The notes under the pieces are model-generated. The model saw only the letters and a program-made list of their open reading frames with translations. It ran no database searches and was not told where the DNA came from. A program made the position numbers and the translations under genes. Positions 48,301 to 59,763 of a stretch of 64,000 nucleotides of DNA are shown in pieces. The DNA is from Clusia tigrina (Eukaryota > Arthropoda > Insecta > Diptera > Clusiidae). Within the stretch, counting starts at the first letter, position 1; each line of letters opens with the position of its first letter. Location of the stretch: NCBI GenBank assembly GCA_920105625.2, contig OV050033.1:3266001-3330000 (forward strand), read 5' to 3'.

Positions 48301-51300
48301 AGATAACAAGAAACCTCCACGCAAACTGTTGAGACAGAGAAACAATATATTTCAATTTATGCTTAAGAAGAGACCATTATGAAGAATGTGTCCAGGATTA
48401 CAAAAAAAGAGGTTGTGTTTCTAGAACCCATTTTGTGAGCACGGCACAAGGGAAACTTTGTAACAACTCCTGTGCCTGTGCCCCGCAATCTCAAAAAGCG
48501 AGCCTGTTACACATGGGAGCCCAATGGTTTGAGAGACTGGACGAAGTCTATGCAATAGGAATAGTCTCCCTCTTAAAGTTCGCTAAAGGCGCCTTGCCTT
48601 TTTACAGCTCCATATTACGACTCTTAAATGAATATCCATTTGGCATCCCAACGGACCTTTCAGATGTATATGTGACCTTCACAGCCATCCAGCGTAAACT
48701 AATTTAATCTAGAGCTAATTTCTAATTTTACTGCTATTTCTGAGACAGTATTCGAAACTGAATGAATTCTCAGTGACTTCAGAGTAAATATTTCTCCCCA
48801 GAGATGACTTGCATCTTCCTCAAGTTGACTTTTGATTGACTTCTTTGGTGGGACACACTCATTTCAAGTTTCTTAATTTGCAGTTGGCATATAAAGGAAG
48901 GCCAAGACTACTGCAATATGGTCTGAGTATGTAAATTATTACGATCTCAAGTCCTGATCATCCAAAGAACGTTTGTACGCGCAATCATTGTAGATAATGG
49001 AGCAACTTGATCACTTGTTTCCAGAGCTCCTGTTTTAAAGTGAGTGAAATAATTATGAAACCATTTTCGAAGACGATGTTACCAAAAGTGCCAAAAAGAC
49101 AATGCCAGCTTCGAAGGCGTCAGCGGAGCGACTTCTTCAGACACTCCTTGTCTTCGTCTGTGCTTTTATAGATTTTTAAATGTAGCAATTTCGCAGATTT
49201 CAGATGGGAGATTGCGGAGTTTACCATACTCCAACTCTGCTCTTTATACGCATTTATCAGCGATTCGACACGCCACTCGCTCGGGTGCGACCAAAAGTGC
49301 AAAAGTGCATAAGTGCAAAATTGAAGACTGGAAATGAAAAATCATCGCAGTAATTATCCATCGGCCTTTGCTGCTGCCAGTTTGATCCTGCGCTAATCAA
49401 CATCCTTTTAGGGCCACAGCACCGCCTGTAGCTGCCGTAGATGAAATTGCTGTGGCAGTTCATTAGGCCAAGTGTGTTCCGCATCCGCGTGTGTGTGTGT
49501 GCGAGTGTGCTGAATGCATTAAGATCCCGGCTGTGCAGTCATCGGTGGGTTTATTTGCAGTGCTGATTTATGTGCTACTCTCTCGGCAGCATTCATCATT
49601 CTGTTTCATCACCGATCTTGACACTAATTGTGCAAGTATTGGATATAATTATTTATGGGTAATTATTCGAATTTCCACTCATAACAAAACGGATTTACTC
49701 TGAATCGCTTTCGTACAGAGGCAGTAAATAAATCTCGACACGATTGCTGCATTAAAATGCGAATGTAAATTTCGATTTCTATTTCCACGGAATTGAAATG
49801 ATCGTTTGGAATGCCGCCAGGCAGAAACTACAATTGCTCAGATAATTTCGTTCGTGTTTTTCAGATTCCAAGCCAAGCCAATTGCACATTCTTATGCAAA
49901 TTATGCGACTGGCTGCTGGCCTTTGGTCGCGTTACCCGCATGCCCAAGTCAGCTTGTATCATTGTCAGCCTAGAATGGACTCGCTTTGCATGCTCAGCTG
50001 ACGAACTGACGCATTCCTTAAGCCCGCATGACACCACATTTTGCAGCAACAGTGTACACTGAGAATAATTCTACAACGGACTCGCTCACACCAATTCGAA
50101 GTCTAAGAACTTTTCTTATAGTAGTCGCAGAATGAGGATGGGAGAGAGTCCTTTTTGTACAATATCTGGATTTCCTGCACACTTTCAAGTCACTCATAGT
50201 TTAATTGAAGTCACAACCATCCTCGCGCCTGACACAAAATTACCCCATTGGTATGAAGCCTCCATAATTAAACTGCCTCCGTAATTTAGCTGCCTCCGTA
50301 ATTTAACTCTCTGAGGCTGCTAAAGGCCACTCTGGAAGTGGGTAGTTTTTAGGCACCCGAACAAATTGAGATGCTGGATGAAAAGAAAGCACTTTCAGAA
50401 GTATAATAACGAAAACTGGAGCTTTGTTACAAGTAACAAGATACTCCTAACTATATACAGCGATCTTGTCATTAGGAAGTTGTAATTTATAGATATCACT
50501 ACGAAGAGTTCATAGATTAAACCGTTTGATCTGATGAAAAGCTTTATTTCTATATGAAAAAATCTGCCTGAATATTTTATGATACAAATACAGAATTTTA
50601 CTTTGGATCCCAGGCGAGATTACTGAAACTCAGAGCTCTACAGACCTGTCCCGAGAACTCGTTAAACTTAGAATAAACATTTCTTGAAACGACACCGTCC
50701 TCATCGATTGAAAGGGTGGTCAGATAGTGAATATCCCATATCGATATTGTTTGATTTCATGCTTTTGATTCGAATAAAGCATCGAATGATGGCACTCGTC
50801 TTTGAAGAACTCGGAGAAAGCTCTTCTAGCCCCATGAATCGAATAAGCATCGTGTAACATAAGGAGCAATCTTGATTCAAGCCCTGGGCTAATTTTTTTA
50901 TAAATGATGGTGTAGCCATTTCTTTTCTTTCTTCTTTCAAATGGGATATTAAAAATATATAAAATTCCTCCATAGGAAAAGAGTGATAGAAGAATTTACT
51001 AATTTACATTCTTAGCACAATAATGACCCAAATTAATGTTCTAAAAATGTAAATTCCTCTAGCACTCTTTTCCTATCCACTCCAATTCCATGCTCATTGT
51101 ACTACGTGAACTGGAACGATGAAGCAGCGCACGTTATTGAGGTCGGTGTGGACACGGCATAATAGGCTCATTTGTATGAAACTTCTGTTTTGTAACAGTA
51201 CGTCAATGCTGGTCAGTTGGATATGCTCGTGTACGTATTTGACTTGGGCGTTCACATACTCATACTCCTCGCCTACCCGCCAAACTTACTCGCAGCCATT

Positions 51301-51930
51301 TCATATTGTCCACTAATCTCTGTCTGTCTCTTTATTTCGTTTGGAAATCATGTCACTTGGTATGTCAACATATTTCTGACTTGCTGCAGTGCAAATTGCT
51401 CGCATATTTTAATTGTTCAGTCAGTCAAAACGCTGCTCCACACATGGAGAAGTCGCACAGTACTCGCAGTCATAATTCATATCACCTACTTGTAATTTAC
51501 TGCAAGCATTTTTATTGACTTCACAGACATTCGATGACAGTCGGACAAGTAGAGCATGTTATATTATTCGGCCGAAGCGTGTTGCCTGGGTGGTTGAATA
51601 CCCAACTTACGAAGGAATGTCGAACACTTGAAATGCTTGCTGATCAGGCTGGCAATGCATTCATTAATTATCCCCGAAACCCCGTGGAATCTTGTAGTTT
51701 ACAAAAGTACTCAAAATATTGCAAAATGACAACTGGAAATGTGGAGAAATCAGAAACAGAAGTTCATCCACTCTTCCAACGTTCTTGTCGAACTCTCAAT
51801 GTGACTCAAGTCTGATGAGAATGGTCTTGATTGAGTTTGTTCAGGAAATCGGTAAATTTACCCGCTAAAATCGGGGAATATGGTCTGCAAGGTTTGATTC
51901 AAGGTTTCCCTCCTAGGCATCTTCGACTTT
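45381..51930. other. Long stretch without a supportable gene
   Basis: AT-rich unique DNA. A minus-strand frame of 110 codons at 45359-45691 and a plus-strand frame of 90 codons at 48435-48707 have protein-like composition but no recognised motif or splice context. Small duplications occur at 46589-46655 (gctgggata.atgagtgatat twice, 41 bp apart) and at 50258-50308. Confidence 0.5.
50258..50308. repeat. Three 17-bp tandem units
   Basis: GCCTCCATAATTAAACT, GCCTCCGTAATTTAGCT and GCCTCCGTAATTTAACT follow one another without spacing. Confidence 0.85.
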
Positions 51931-52210
51931 TTCGCTAGCAGATGTTCTTTGGCCGTTAACGCCATGCAAACCTTAAGGATTATATACAAGAGACGTTGCT
52001 TTGATATGGGTGGTTGCTTTAACAGTGTGTGGTGAATCAATTTCCTCTTCCTGTTCTTCATTCATTAATAAAGAAATAGTTTGCGCCTCCAGATGTTCCT
52101 TGGCCGTTAATGATATGTATTCCTTGAGGATTCCATAAATTCTTTTGATGTCGGTGATTGGCTTACCCAGTATTTGGGTAATCCAGTTCCTCATGCTTTT
52201 CCTCATTTAT
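51931..52210 (-). repeat. 152-bp tandem duplication with protein-like frames
   Basis: AGATGTTCTTTGGCCGTTAA near 51939 recurs as AGATGTTCCTTGGCCGTTAA at 52091, with similarity continuing on both sides. On the minus strand each copy reads as a related peptide: ILKEYISLTAKEHLEAQ and ILKVCMALTAKEHLLAK. Conserved peptides between diverged copies could mean a decayed coding repeat, but stops follow directly and no family is recognised. Confidence 0.65.
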
Positions 52211-54671
52211 TAATTAAGTCCCTGCATCTTAAAATTTATAGGTACTGACCTATTGCCAGAATACTCCGCTCATGATTGTTCCAGAAGGATCCTTTGATAT
52301 TATGTTGTTTAATTCTAGCCACGAAAAGTGGTGTTTTAAGTGGTGTTTAATTTGTTTGGATCTCTGAACTCAACTACACCGTAGATACAATCTTTCATAA
52401 GGTGTCCTAGATGTGGATATTCTACATCTTTGGACTGTTGTCTTCTTTCACCAATGTTTTATACATCGACGAGATTAATATTAGCATAAGAAATTGCAGT
52501 GATGTCGAAATGCAAAGACTACAACGAAGTTGAATGATGTAGACTCGTTTTCATATCCTTAGGAACTCCATTAAACTTCTTATTTTTCATCTCATATAAA
52601 CATGTTAATCTCCTTAAATCTCGTTTCCTTCCTGTACAATCAGCATATCTCATATTAATTCGCTCTCCAATACAATCAAATGTTTTTACTCTTCTCGGAA
52701 GAGTTTAATTTTTCCATCCCTCTCTTGTAGTCAAATGGTTTCCTTGATCCACCTTCGGCTTGTCATGTCCTTTATGTAAAATGACTGCAACTCAACCAAA
52801 GGCTATTTCATTATAATGTGGAAAAACTCGCACAGATTTCTTCGGTACAACTGAAGGATGAAAAACTATGTACGATTATTATTACTGTCCTTCAACCCAA
52901 AGTCGACTTCTTACACGTACACCATAGCAGCGGCCCAGTGAGAATTATAGACTTGTGATCGCAATGTTGTCTAGAGATAAATGCAGATATCCATTCTTCT
53001 AGGCATGTTTTAGAAGAAGCAGTCCCCGATTTGACTGTTTGGAACATAAGTATGGAGGTCACTCGTGTGGATCTCAAATGTCGAGTTACTACTGTGAAGA
53101 GTGAACCTGATGCATAGATGATACAATTGCTGAGGATACAACCATTTAGAAATCTCAGGGGTGAACCCATTGTTACACTATAAGCACAATTTTTCACGTA
53201 ATTCGGATTATATTCGAATAATCATCGCATACATGGACGTATATAGCTCTCCTTCAGTGTCGTTGCCAGAGTCATTATAGCCACCTCCTTCTCCCTATTC
53301 TAACTGAAATACTTTCCCTTCATGGACTTTTCTCCAACCCTCAATTATGTCCATGATACTCGCATCAATCTGACAGGAGGCAATAATTTTAACCCCGTTT
53401 CTTATTCGTAAGGAGGTAGCCTTCCACTTTCCGTGTGGGTGCCTTGCCTCCAGTTGGCTCAGCAGTTTGGCCAAATGTCACAATGACGTCATTTTTGCTG
53501 CACTCACCCGCGGCTGCCAGTCAGCACATATTTCCCGATTAATTGCCGCTCACTTTTGCAATGCAAAGTATTTTTAATTAAACAACAACAAAAGCAGCGA
53601 CTTGCAGCAAAAACTGTTCAAAATACTTACACACACTCGTATGCTGATGAGGAATGTTGTCGGCGGCGCAGCGTGTTGCAACGACAGCGGCTGCGCTGAA
53701 GTTTGGCGCTCGCTGCCAGTGCACTTTTAGAATGTGCTGTGGTTGACATTGCGATGATGTTCGATGTTGCAAGTTTTTGTCTCATTGTTGAAAAATGTAA
53801 ATTTTTATTTAAAACATTTTTTAAACGCATTGTTTTTTGTGTTTGTGGCTTGTAAGCCACCTTGTGTACCCTACATCCGAGCATGACTACTTAAGTTAAG
53901 TGATGAGTTCGAATATTAGTGTCATTTTTCCCGTCTAAAAGTAAGAGTGATGTTAGACCTCTCCACGCCAATTTGGGGCAAAGGGCTGGTTCTTTCGATG
54001 AACCCCAAATAATTTGCTTCCCATGTGTGAAATATTTATTGTTCCTCTGTTGGAAAAGTAGACACACCAATGCCATTGTTGCCAGTTGTGGCATGCACCC
54101 AACGTCCGGAACTGCCACTGTGAAATTGTTACCCACACTTTGGTTCAATTTCTACACTCGTAGGGTGCGTGAACTTCGTCTAGTGTTGAACTAAAGCTTC
54201 CATTTTTCTTGCCGCAGAATAGTCCCGCACTCGCATCATGGCACATCGGCGGCAAATTTGCATTTTGATTGACAGACAAGTCGCGTAAATTTATCTTCGC
54301 CATATGCAGCGACATTCGATCATTTCGTGCTCATTTTCAGTCGCTTTTTTCCAGCAATTTAAATTTAAGCTTTTATTTGCGCTGTCAATTATAAATCTTT
54401 TTTTTACGATTTTAACATATTTGCACTCGGGGGAATTGATTTGCTTAACTGATTTTGAGGTCGTCATCGTTAGTAAACAAAACCAAATTGAACAATATGA
54501 AAAGGGAGAGTTTTTAAGGCCAACTGATGGGTTGTTAGATAAGTTTGTGGAAGAAAAACGTGAGCTTTGTTTCAAATCCTGTTCTACAGATATTTAAACA
54601 ACTCCGCTTGAAAATTTTATATCAAAATATTCTGTTTACAGGCTCTCTTACAGTAAGTTTCGAGACTTGTG
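52211..54671. other. No supportable gene
   Basis: Unique sequence. Complementary frames of about 60-90 codons near 53600-54190 have no recognisable motif. Confidence 0.5.
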
Positions 54672-54682
54672 TATTTTATCTT

Positions 54683-55398
54683 TTTTCTTTTTTTTTTTTT
54701 TTTTTTGTCGGAACAATCTAGTAAGCGCAGCACTCAGACAGAGTATATATCCATTGTACTGCACTTAAGGTGCCCTTTTACTCGGCTTTAAATCTACCGG
54801 ACCTCCGAAGAAATAGAAGTAGATCCTGTGGTGCCAAGGAGCCAAGTTGGTTAGTCCTCAGCACATCAGTGCCAAAAATCCCAAACCTGATTCGAGCAAA
54901 GGCAGGGCAGACGCAAAGAAAATGGTCCGCCGTCTCGTCTTCTTCTCCACAGGCTGGGCACAGCGCACTGTCTGATATGCCAATCCTTTCCATGTGCCTA
55001 GCCCATAGAAAGTGCCCTGTCATCACGCCAACCAACAGCCTGCAGTCCCTCCTACCTAAAGATAGAAGGAACCGTGACCATCGGTCAGAGATAGCAGGTA
55101 GCATAATTTTCGATGACAGCAGAAGGGAGTGGCAGAACAGGCTCAGGGCCAATAAAAACAGCCTCAGAGCCCATCCTGGCCAAAGAGTCGGAGGTCTCGT
55201 TACCCGCAATGCCAGCGTGTCCCGGTACCCAAGTCAGCGTCAGACTATTATGTTTTCCAACACAATTTAGCCTGGATTTGCAGGACCTGACTATCGTGGA
55301 AGTGGTGGTAGGGCTATCCAAGGCCATGAGCGCAGCTTGGCTGTCACTGCAGACACAAATAGATTTGCCTTTCCACCCGTTTTCCACAGCAAAGTCCA
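54683..55398 (-). mobile_element. 5'-truncated non-LTR retrotransposon (I/LOA-like), copy C
   Basis: A 716-bp minus-strand insertion bounded by an 11-bp target duplication, TATTTTATCTT, at 54672-54682 and 55399-55409. It ends in an A-rich tail of about 24 nt (T run on the plus strand). It contains the end of a polyprotein, a stop at 54778 and a trailer of about 90 nt with AGTACAATGGATATATAC and TGAGTGCTGCGCTTACTAGA. The exact target duplication and the long tail indicate target-primed reverse transcription and fairly recent arrival. Confidence 0.92.
54778..55398 (-). pseudogene. Retrotransposon polyprotein fragment: RNase H end and CCHC knuckle
   Basis: The first frame (55399 down to about 55085) has ICVCSDSQAALMALDS and TLTWVPGHAGIAGNETSDSL, which are the second catalytic Asp and the PGH/GNE...D motifs of an RNase H domain. 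The domain's first Asp is lost to 5' truncation. A frameshift near 55090 moves reading to a second frame (DRWSRFLLSLGRRDCRLLVG, VMTGHFLWARHMERIGISDS). This ends with the zinc motif C-X2-C-X8-H-X4-C (CPACGEED...DHFLCVC) and FLRRSGRFKAE before the stop at 54778. Non-LTR elements with RNase H belong to the I, LOA, R1-related and similar clades; I cannot decide among them from this fragment. Confidence 0.88.
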
Positions 55399-55409
55399 TA
55401 TTTTATCTT

Positions 55410-56439
55410 GCTCTCTGTCGCCACTTATGTATAGGTCTCCTCTACTAAATCTTTTCGACCTGTGTCTCTATGGTGAGAAATATTTCCTAGTGACCAATAT
55501 CAATCTTTTACGAGTATAGAACAATTTATCGGACCATAGTCACTTGGTTTGTTTCCACATTGAAGTAGAAATAATGCCATTAGAAGCTCTGTTGTGTTTA
55601 TATTATCATGGAAATTACAGACTGATTATTTAATTATCTTATAAAGATATGCTATATACATATATCTGAAGGTCGTTGTGAAGAGTGTTTAAGACAATCA
55701 AATACGAGTGCAATTCTTTTCCGATTCATTAAAAACTTTCCTCCTTTCATATTCGCTGATCTCAATATTCCTCCTTCATGATCAAATAACAAATCCCTGT
55801 TTCACTTGAACTTTATATTGAAACTTTGAGCTGGCAACTCTGGATTCCCTTTAGCAGTTCCACAGTTTGTACACGCAGTTGTGAATTTTCTTCGAATTGG
55901 TATATGTCGGATATTTTTTACGCTGAACGAAAATCGTGAAAGGGGTTGCTGACAGTACTAAAAAATCAAAGGGTTAAAAAGTTGTATTAAAAAATGGAGA
56001 GGGAGAGTCTGGAAAGCGAAAAAAAGTAAAACGCAAAACCAACCCTACTCGTGCCTATGTACACCGAAATAGACTGGCTTCAAATTTCCCCAACTTGAGT
56101 TGTTGCGTTGCGCATATTCAAATTTTAAAATTGGAATGTTCCAAGGATGTGGAATTGTGTGTGTGCGTGTGTGTGTTACTGGAACTTGCCACCAACCACC
56201 TTAAAGCGAACTGATTTGCATTTGCGTGGATAATAATTCCGTCATTACGGTTTGAATCGTCAACGCGAGCGGTGGAACAATTTTCTTTGCGGGCATCTTG
56301 CAGGGAGTTATCTTGGAAAATAAAAATATGGTGGAGAGCAAATTTCACTCCGAACTTAAAAGAGTTGGAGTCTGGATAATGGTCAACTGCAACTGTTATA
56401 AGCAAAATTTCGATTAGGTGTTCGTAAATACCCTGTCCA
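55410..56439. other. No supportable gene
   Basis: Unique AT-rich DNA with a short GTGTGTG run at 56157-56175. Nothing recognised. Confidence 0.5.
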
Positions 56440-58070
56440 GAATGATGAAAGCAGTTCTAAGATTTTCTTACGGAATATTCGGAGTACATGAGAATTCATT
56501 CCTGACTTGGTGGCAATATTGGGATAACATAATCCTAAATATCATTTGACAATTCCGGAGTATTTTCTTCTGTGTAAATTTTTTAACTAATTGGATAACG
56601 TGTTCCCGGACATTCTCAAGTGGATTACTTCTCGCAATATTCGGATTACGCGATGCAGTTTGAATTTATTTTCAGGAACTTCCTTTCATGGATTACTTTC
56701 ACGCTCAAAAGTTTTCTCCATATATTACTAGCAATCTTTGCTTTTTGTATGCCGGAAGATTTTCACCTGGATTACTTCTCGAAATATTTGGATTACTTGT
56801 TCCGGTTCGCTATTTTTTTCCAGGAACTTCCTTTCATGGATTACTTTCGCGCCATATTCGGATTCCGGAGTCTCAAAAGTTCTGTTCTGTATTACTAGCA
56901 ATATTTACTTCATATATACCGGAATATTCTCACCTGGCTTATATATTCGGATTCCGCGATCCAGTTCAAATTTTTTTCCAGGAATATATTTTCATGGATA
57001 GCTTTCGCGCCCATAAGTTTTCTCCTGTATTGGAATGTTTGCTGCATGTATACCGGAATATATTCACCTGGATTACATCTCGGAATATTCGGATTACGCG
57101 ATCCGGTTCGACTTTTTTTCAGGAGCTTTCTTTCATGGATTACTTTCGCGCGATATTTGGATTACTGTATCTTAAAAGTTCTCTTCTGTATTACTAGCAA
57201 TATTTGCGTTATGTATTTTGAAATATTCTCTCCTAGATTCCTGGGAATATTTTGAATACAATCGTTCGAATTTTCTTACTTGGATCGTATCTCGATTTAC
57301 TTGGATCAAGCGGTCCTTCATATAACTTATTGGTTACGGACCGTCGGAATTTTTTACCGGAATACTCGTATATTTTCCTGGATTACTACTTAGAATGTTC
57401 GGATAATGAATTCCAGAAAGTTGAAAATGTGTCTATTACTTGTTCCCGAATATAATTTATAATATTACGGCCAATGATATTCTTAGATATTGTCCGATAT
57501 TCTGCCAACAAAATTTGTATACTCTAACTCTCTTGAACTCTGCTGTCATTTCAATCAGAGCCGCTTTTAGTATCTTTATAGAGGTCAGTTTTTTCATTGT
57601 TGTTCCTACAAAACTGTACTTCCGAAAGAGTTATAGGTTGATTAGATGTGGATTAGATATTCATTCATCAACTTCTGCACTCTTTGGATTTTGTAGTCCC
57701 ATAGAAAATTGTCTGGAATTCTAGCATTGATTGGACTATGTGTTTCTGATTATTTTATATTGTATGACAGGGTGTATTTAGCCACATTATACTGAGTATT
57801 CCTCAAGTAGGTTTTCCTGAATATTTTCCTCATGATATTTTTAAAGAATATATACTTGCTACTAAAAATAATGCCGAGGATTATTACAAGAATTTTCATT
57901 ATTTATCCTGCAATATTATTTCCTGGATTACTCTTCGCAATGTTGGCGTTACGTCATGTATTCCACGAACGAACGATTTCACATACTTCCTCACAGATTT
58001 ATATCAATTCTTCGGATTTACTCTCATTACTTTCTCTTTTATATCCTCTAGGATATTCTAGTTCGACTCA
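56440..58070. repeat. Satellite-like degenerate array, unit about 147 bp
   Basis: The most regular part is about 56600-57260. The marker TTCATGGATTACTTTCGCGC recurs at about 56688, 56835, 56993 (variant) and 57134, spacings of 147, 158 and 141. Each unit also holds a TATTCGGATTACGCGATCC-type block, a TTTTTTTCAGGAAC block and a TGTATTACTAGCAATATTT block. Fainter copies extend left to about 56440 and right to about 58070 (ATTACTCTTCGCAATGTTGG near 57930). Frames of up to 169 codons on the plus strand are translations of the repeat. Confidence 0.8.
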
Positions 58071-59583
58071 AAGATTATAGATTTCAATAAGCTTATGTTT
58101 TGTAGTTATGGGAACGAAGAAGTCTGACGTGGGGAAACTGTCCATTTTCAAACTCTGTACGAGTCTTTACGCCTTGGTCAGACCACCCAAACTGAGATGC
58201 GTGTACGAGTATTTCCAGAACAATTTCGCTGCAATGCCATTTCCATAGTCCGTATGACTTCCGCTTCAGCACCACACCAGGCAAATCTGGATAGTCATTT
58301 TTATTCTAGAAGTTGTATAATTTCGTCTGCAGTTTCTTTCCTTATTGCATTTTTAGTGCCACTCGAGTCAGGTGAATTGCAATTAGGCGCTACCGAAAAG
58401 GAGAATTCGTTCATGCTTCGGAGCGTGAAAATTTTAGAACTAAATTTCCCGAAATAAATTCACGAAAAATAAAAAGAATTCTTTACAACATCCACGCACG
58501 GAAGAATATCATTTCAACTGCCAATCGCCCGGCGGGCCACCGAACCTTCGGCGCACTTTACGTGTGTGGTGTTCTTTTGGAACTTTATGGTCTCGCAGCA
58601 CATTGGAAGTACATGAATTATTTCGCTGCTAAATAGCAAAGACTTCAGTTTAATTCCTCAATTAAAGCACAATTCTGTAATTTTGATACTTTAAGGCACA
58701 ACAAAAAGAATTGAAATTGCTGGCCAAGAGTACGAGGAACGGCAGCGATGACGCCCAGCAGAGAACATCGGGAATAACATTTATTAAGAAGTTAATAACC
58801 GCAAAGTTGTAAATAATTATTAACTTATTATAATTTTAATTGGGAGGCGACTCGCAGACGTAGACACAGCCAGCCAAGCAACAACAACAACAACAGCCAG
58901 AACAGCAATGACAATGGCGGCTCACCCGCAAGAGAAATGTACGAGAAACGAGTGGAATGCTATTTCCAAGGAAAAGTTGTGCTAGCATGCTGCCTTCGCC
59001 TGCTCCTCCTCCTGCTGCAGGTCTGGCGCGGCGCTCCAAACTCATCAATTTGCGTGTCATTCGCATTCACAGATACTTTTATATTTGCCACTGCAGCGCT
59101 TGCTGCAACTGTTTCTGCATTTGTGCAACGATTGCAACAAATTTAATTGCACTGCCGCCGTCGTCGCCGCCGCTGCAGCCATGCCTGCATGTGACTCTGC
59201 TGTGGTGTGCATGTCTGCTAAACTGGCAGAAATGTGATTGTAATTGTGATTGTGATTGCTGCACAAAAATCGAACAAAACATAGTTTTAAAACAATAGGG
59301 GTGTTCACTATCAAGGGAAACTGGTCTGGCAAGAGTTAAAATTTCAAAATTTTGTGCTTGGAGAACACCGCAACACACTGATTTGCATTTCCTATGATAT
59401 CGGCAATATCGTACAGCGCCACCTGGTGGCAACATAGCAAAGTTTAAGGGCAAATGTGCTGCGATGGTTAAAAATCAGAACTCGACTCAACCGACGGAGT
59501 TTGTGTCAAACCCCAACGAATGCGAATATTTCAAAAGAAGCATTTGCCTCTTATCGTTGCTTAATTGCACGTAAATGCGAGTA
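58071..59583. other. No supportable gene
   Basis: Unique sequence, GC-richer at 58840-59280 with an opa-type CAA/CAG run at 58877-58900 and short GCC/GTC runs near 59150-59180. Overlapping frames of up to 124 codons on both strands show no family features. Confidence 0.45.
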
Positions 59584-59594
59584 AGTTTCTGATC

Positions 59595-59752
59595 CTTGGC
59601 ACCACAGGATCTCCTTCTATTTCTTCGGAGGTCGGGTAGATTTAAAGCCGAGTAAAAGGGAACCTTAAGTGCAGTACAATGGATATATACTCTGTCTGAG
59701 TGCTGCGCTTACTAGATTAATCCGACAAAAAAAATAAAAAATTAAAAAAAAT
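59595..59752 (+). mobile_element. Non-LTR retrotransposon 3' tail, copy D
   Basis: 158 bp that match the end of copy C almost base for base (GCACCACAGGATC through the stop, then AGTGCAGTACAATGGATATA and TGCTGCGCTTACTAGATT). It ends in an A-rich tail, AAAAAAATAAAAAATTAAAA. Candidate target duplications are AGTTTCTGATC (59584-59594) and AGTTGCTGATC (59753-59763), 10 of 11 bases alike. It is in the opposite orientation to copy C, 4.9 kb away. Confidence 0.92.
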
Positions 59753-59763
59753 AGTTGCTGATC

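Noticed and set aside
56620..57255. Plus-strand frames with a repeated MDYFRAIFG-type peptide
   Set aside because: The peptide repeat follows the 147-bp DNA array and changes frame between units, so it reflects the satellite and not a protein.
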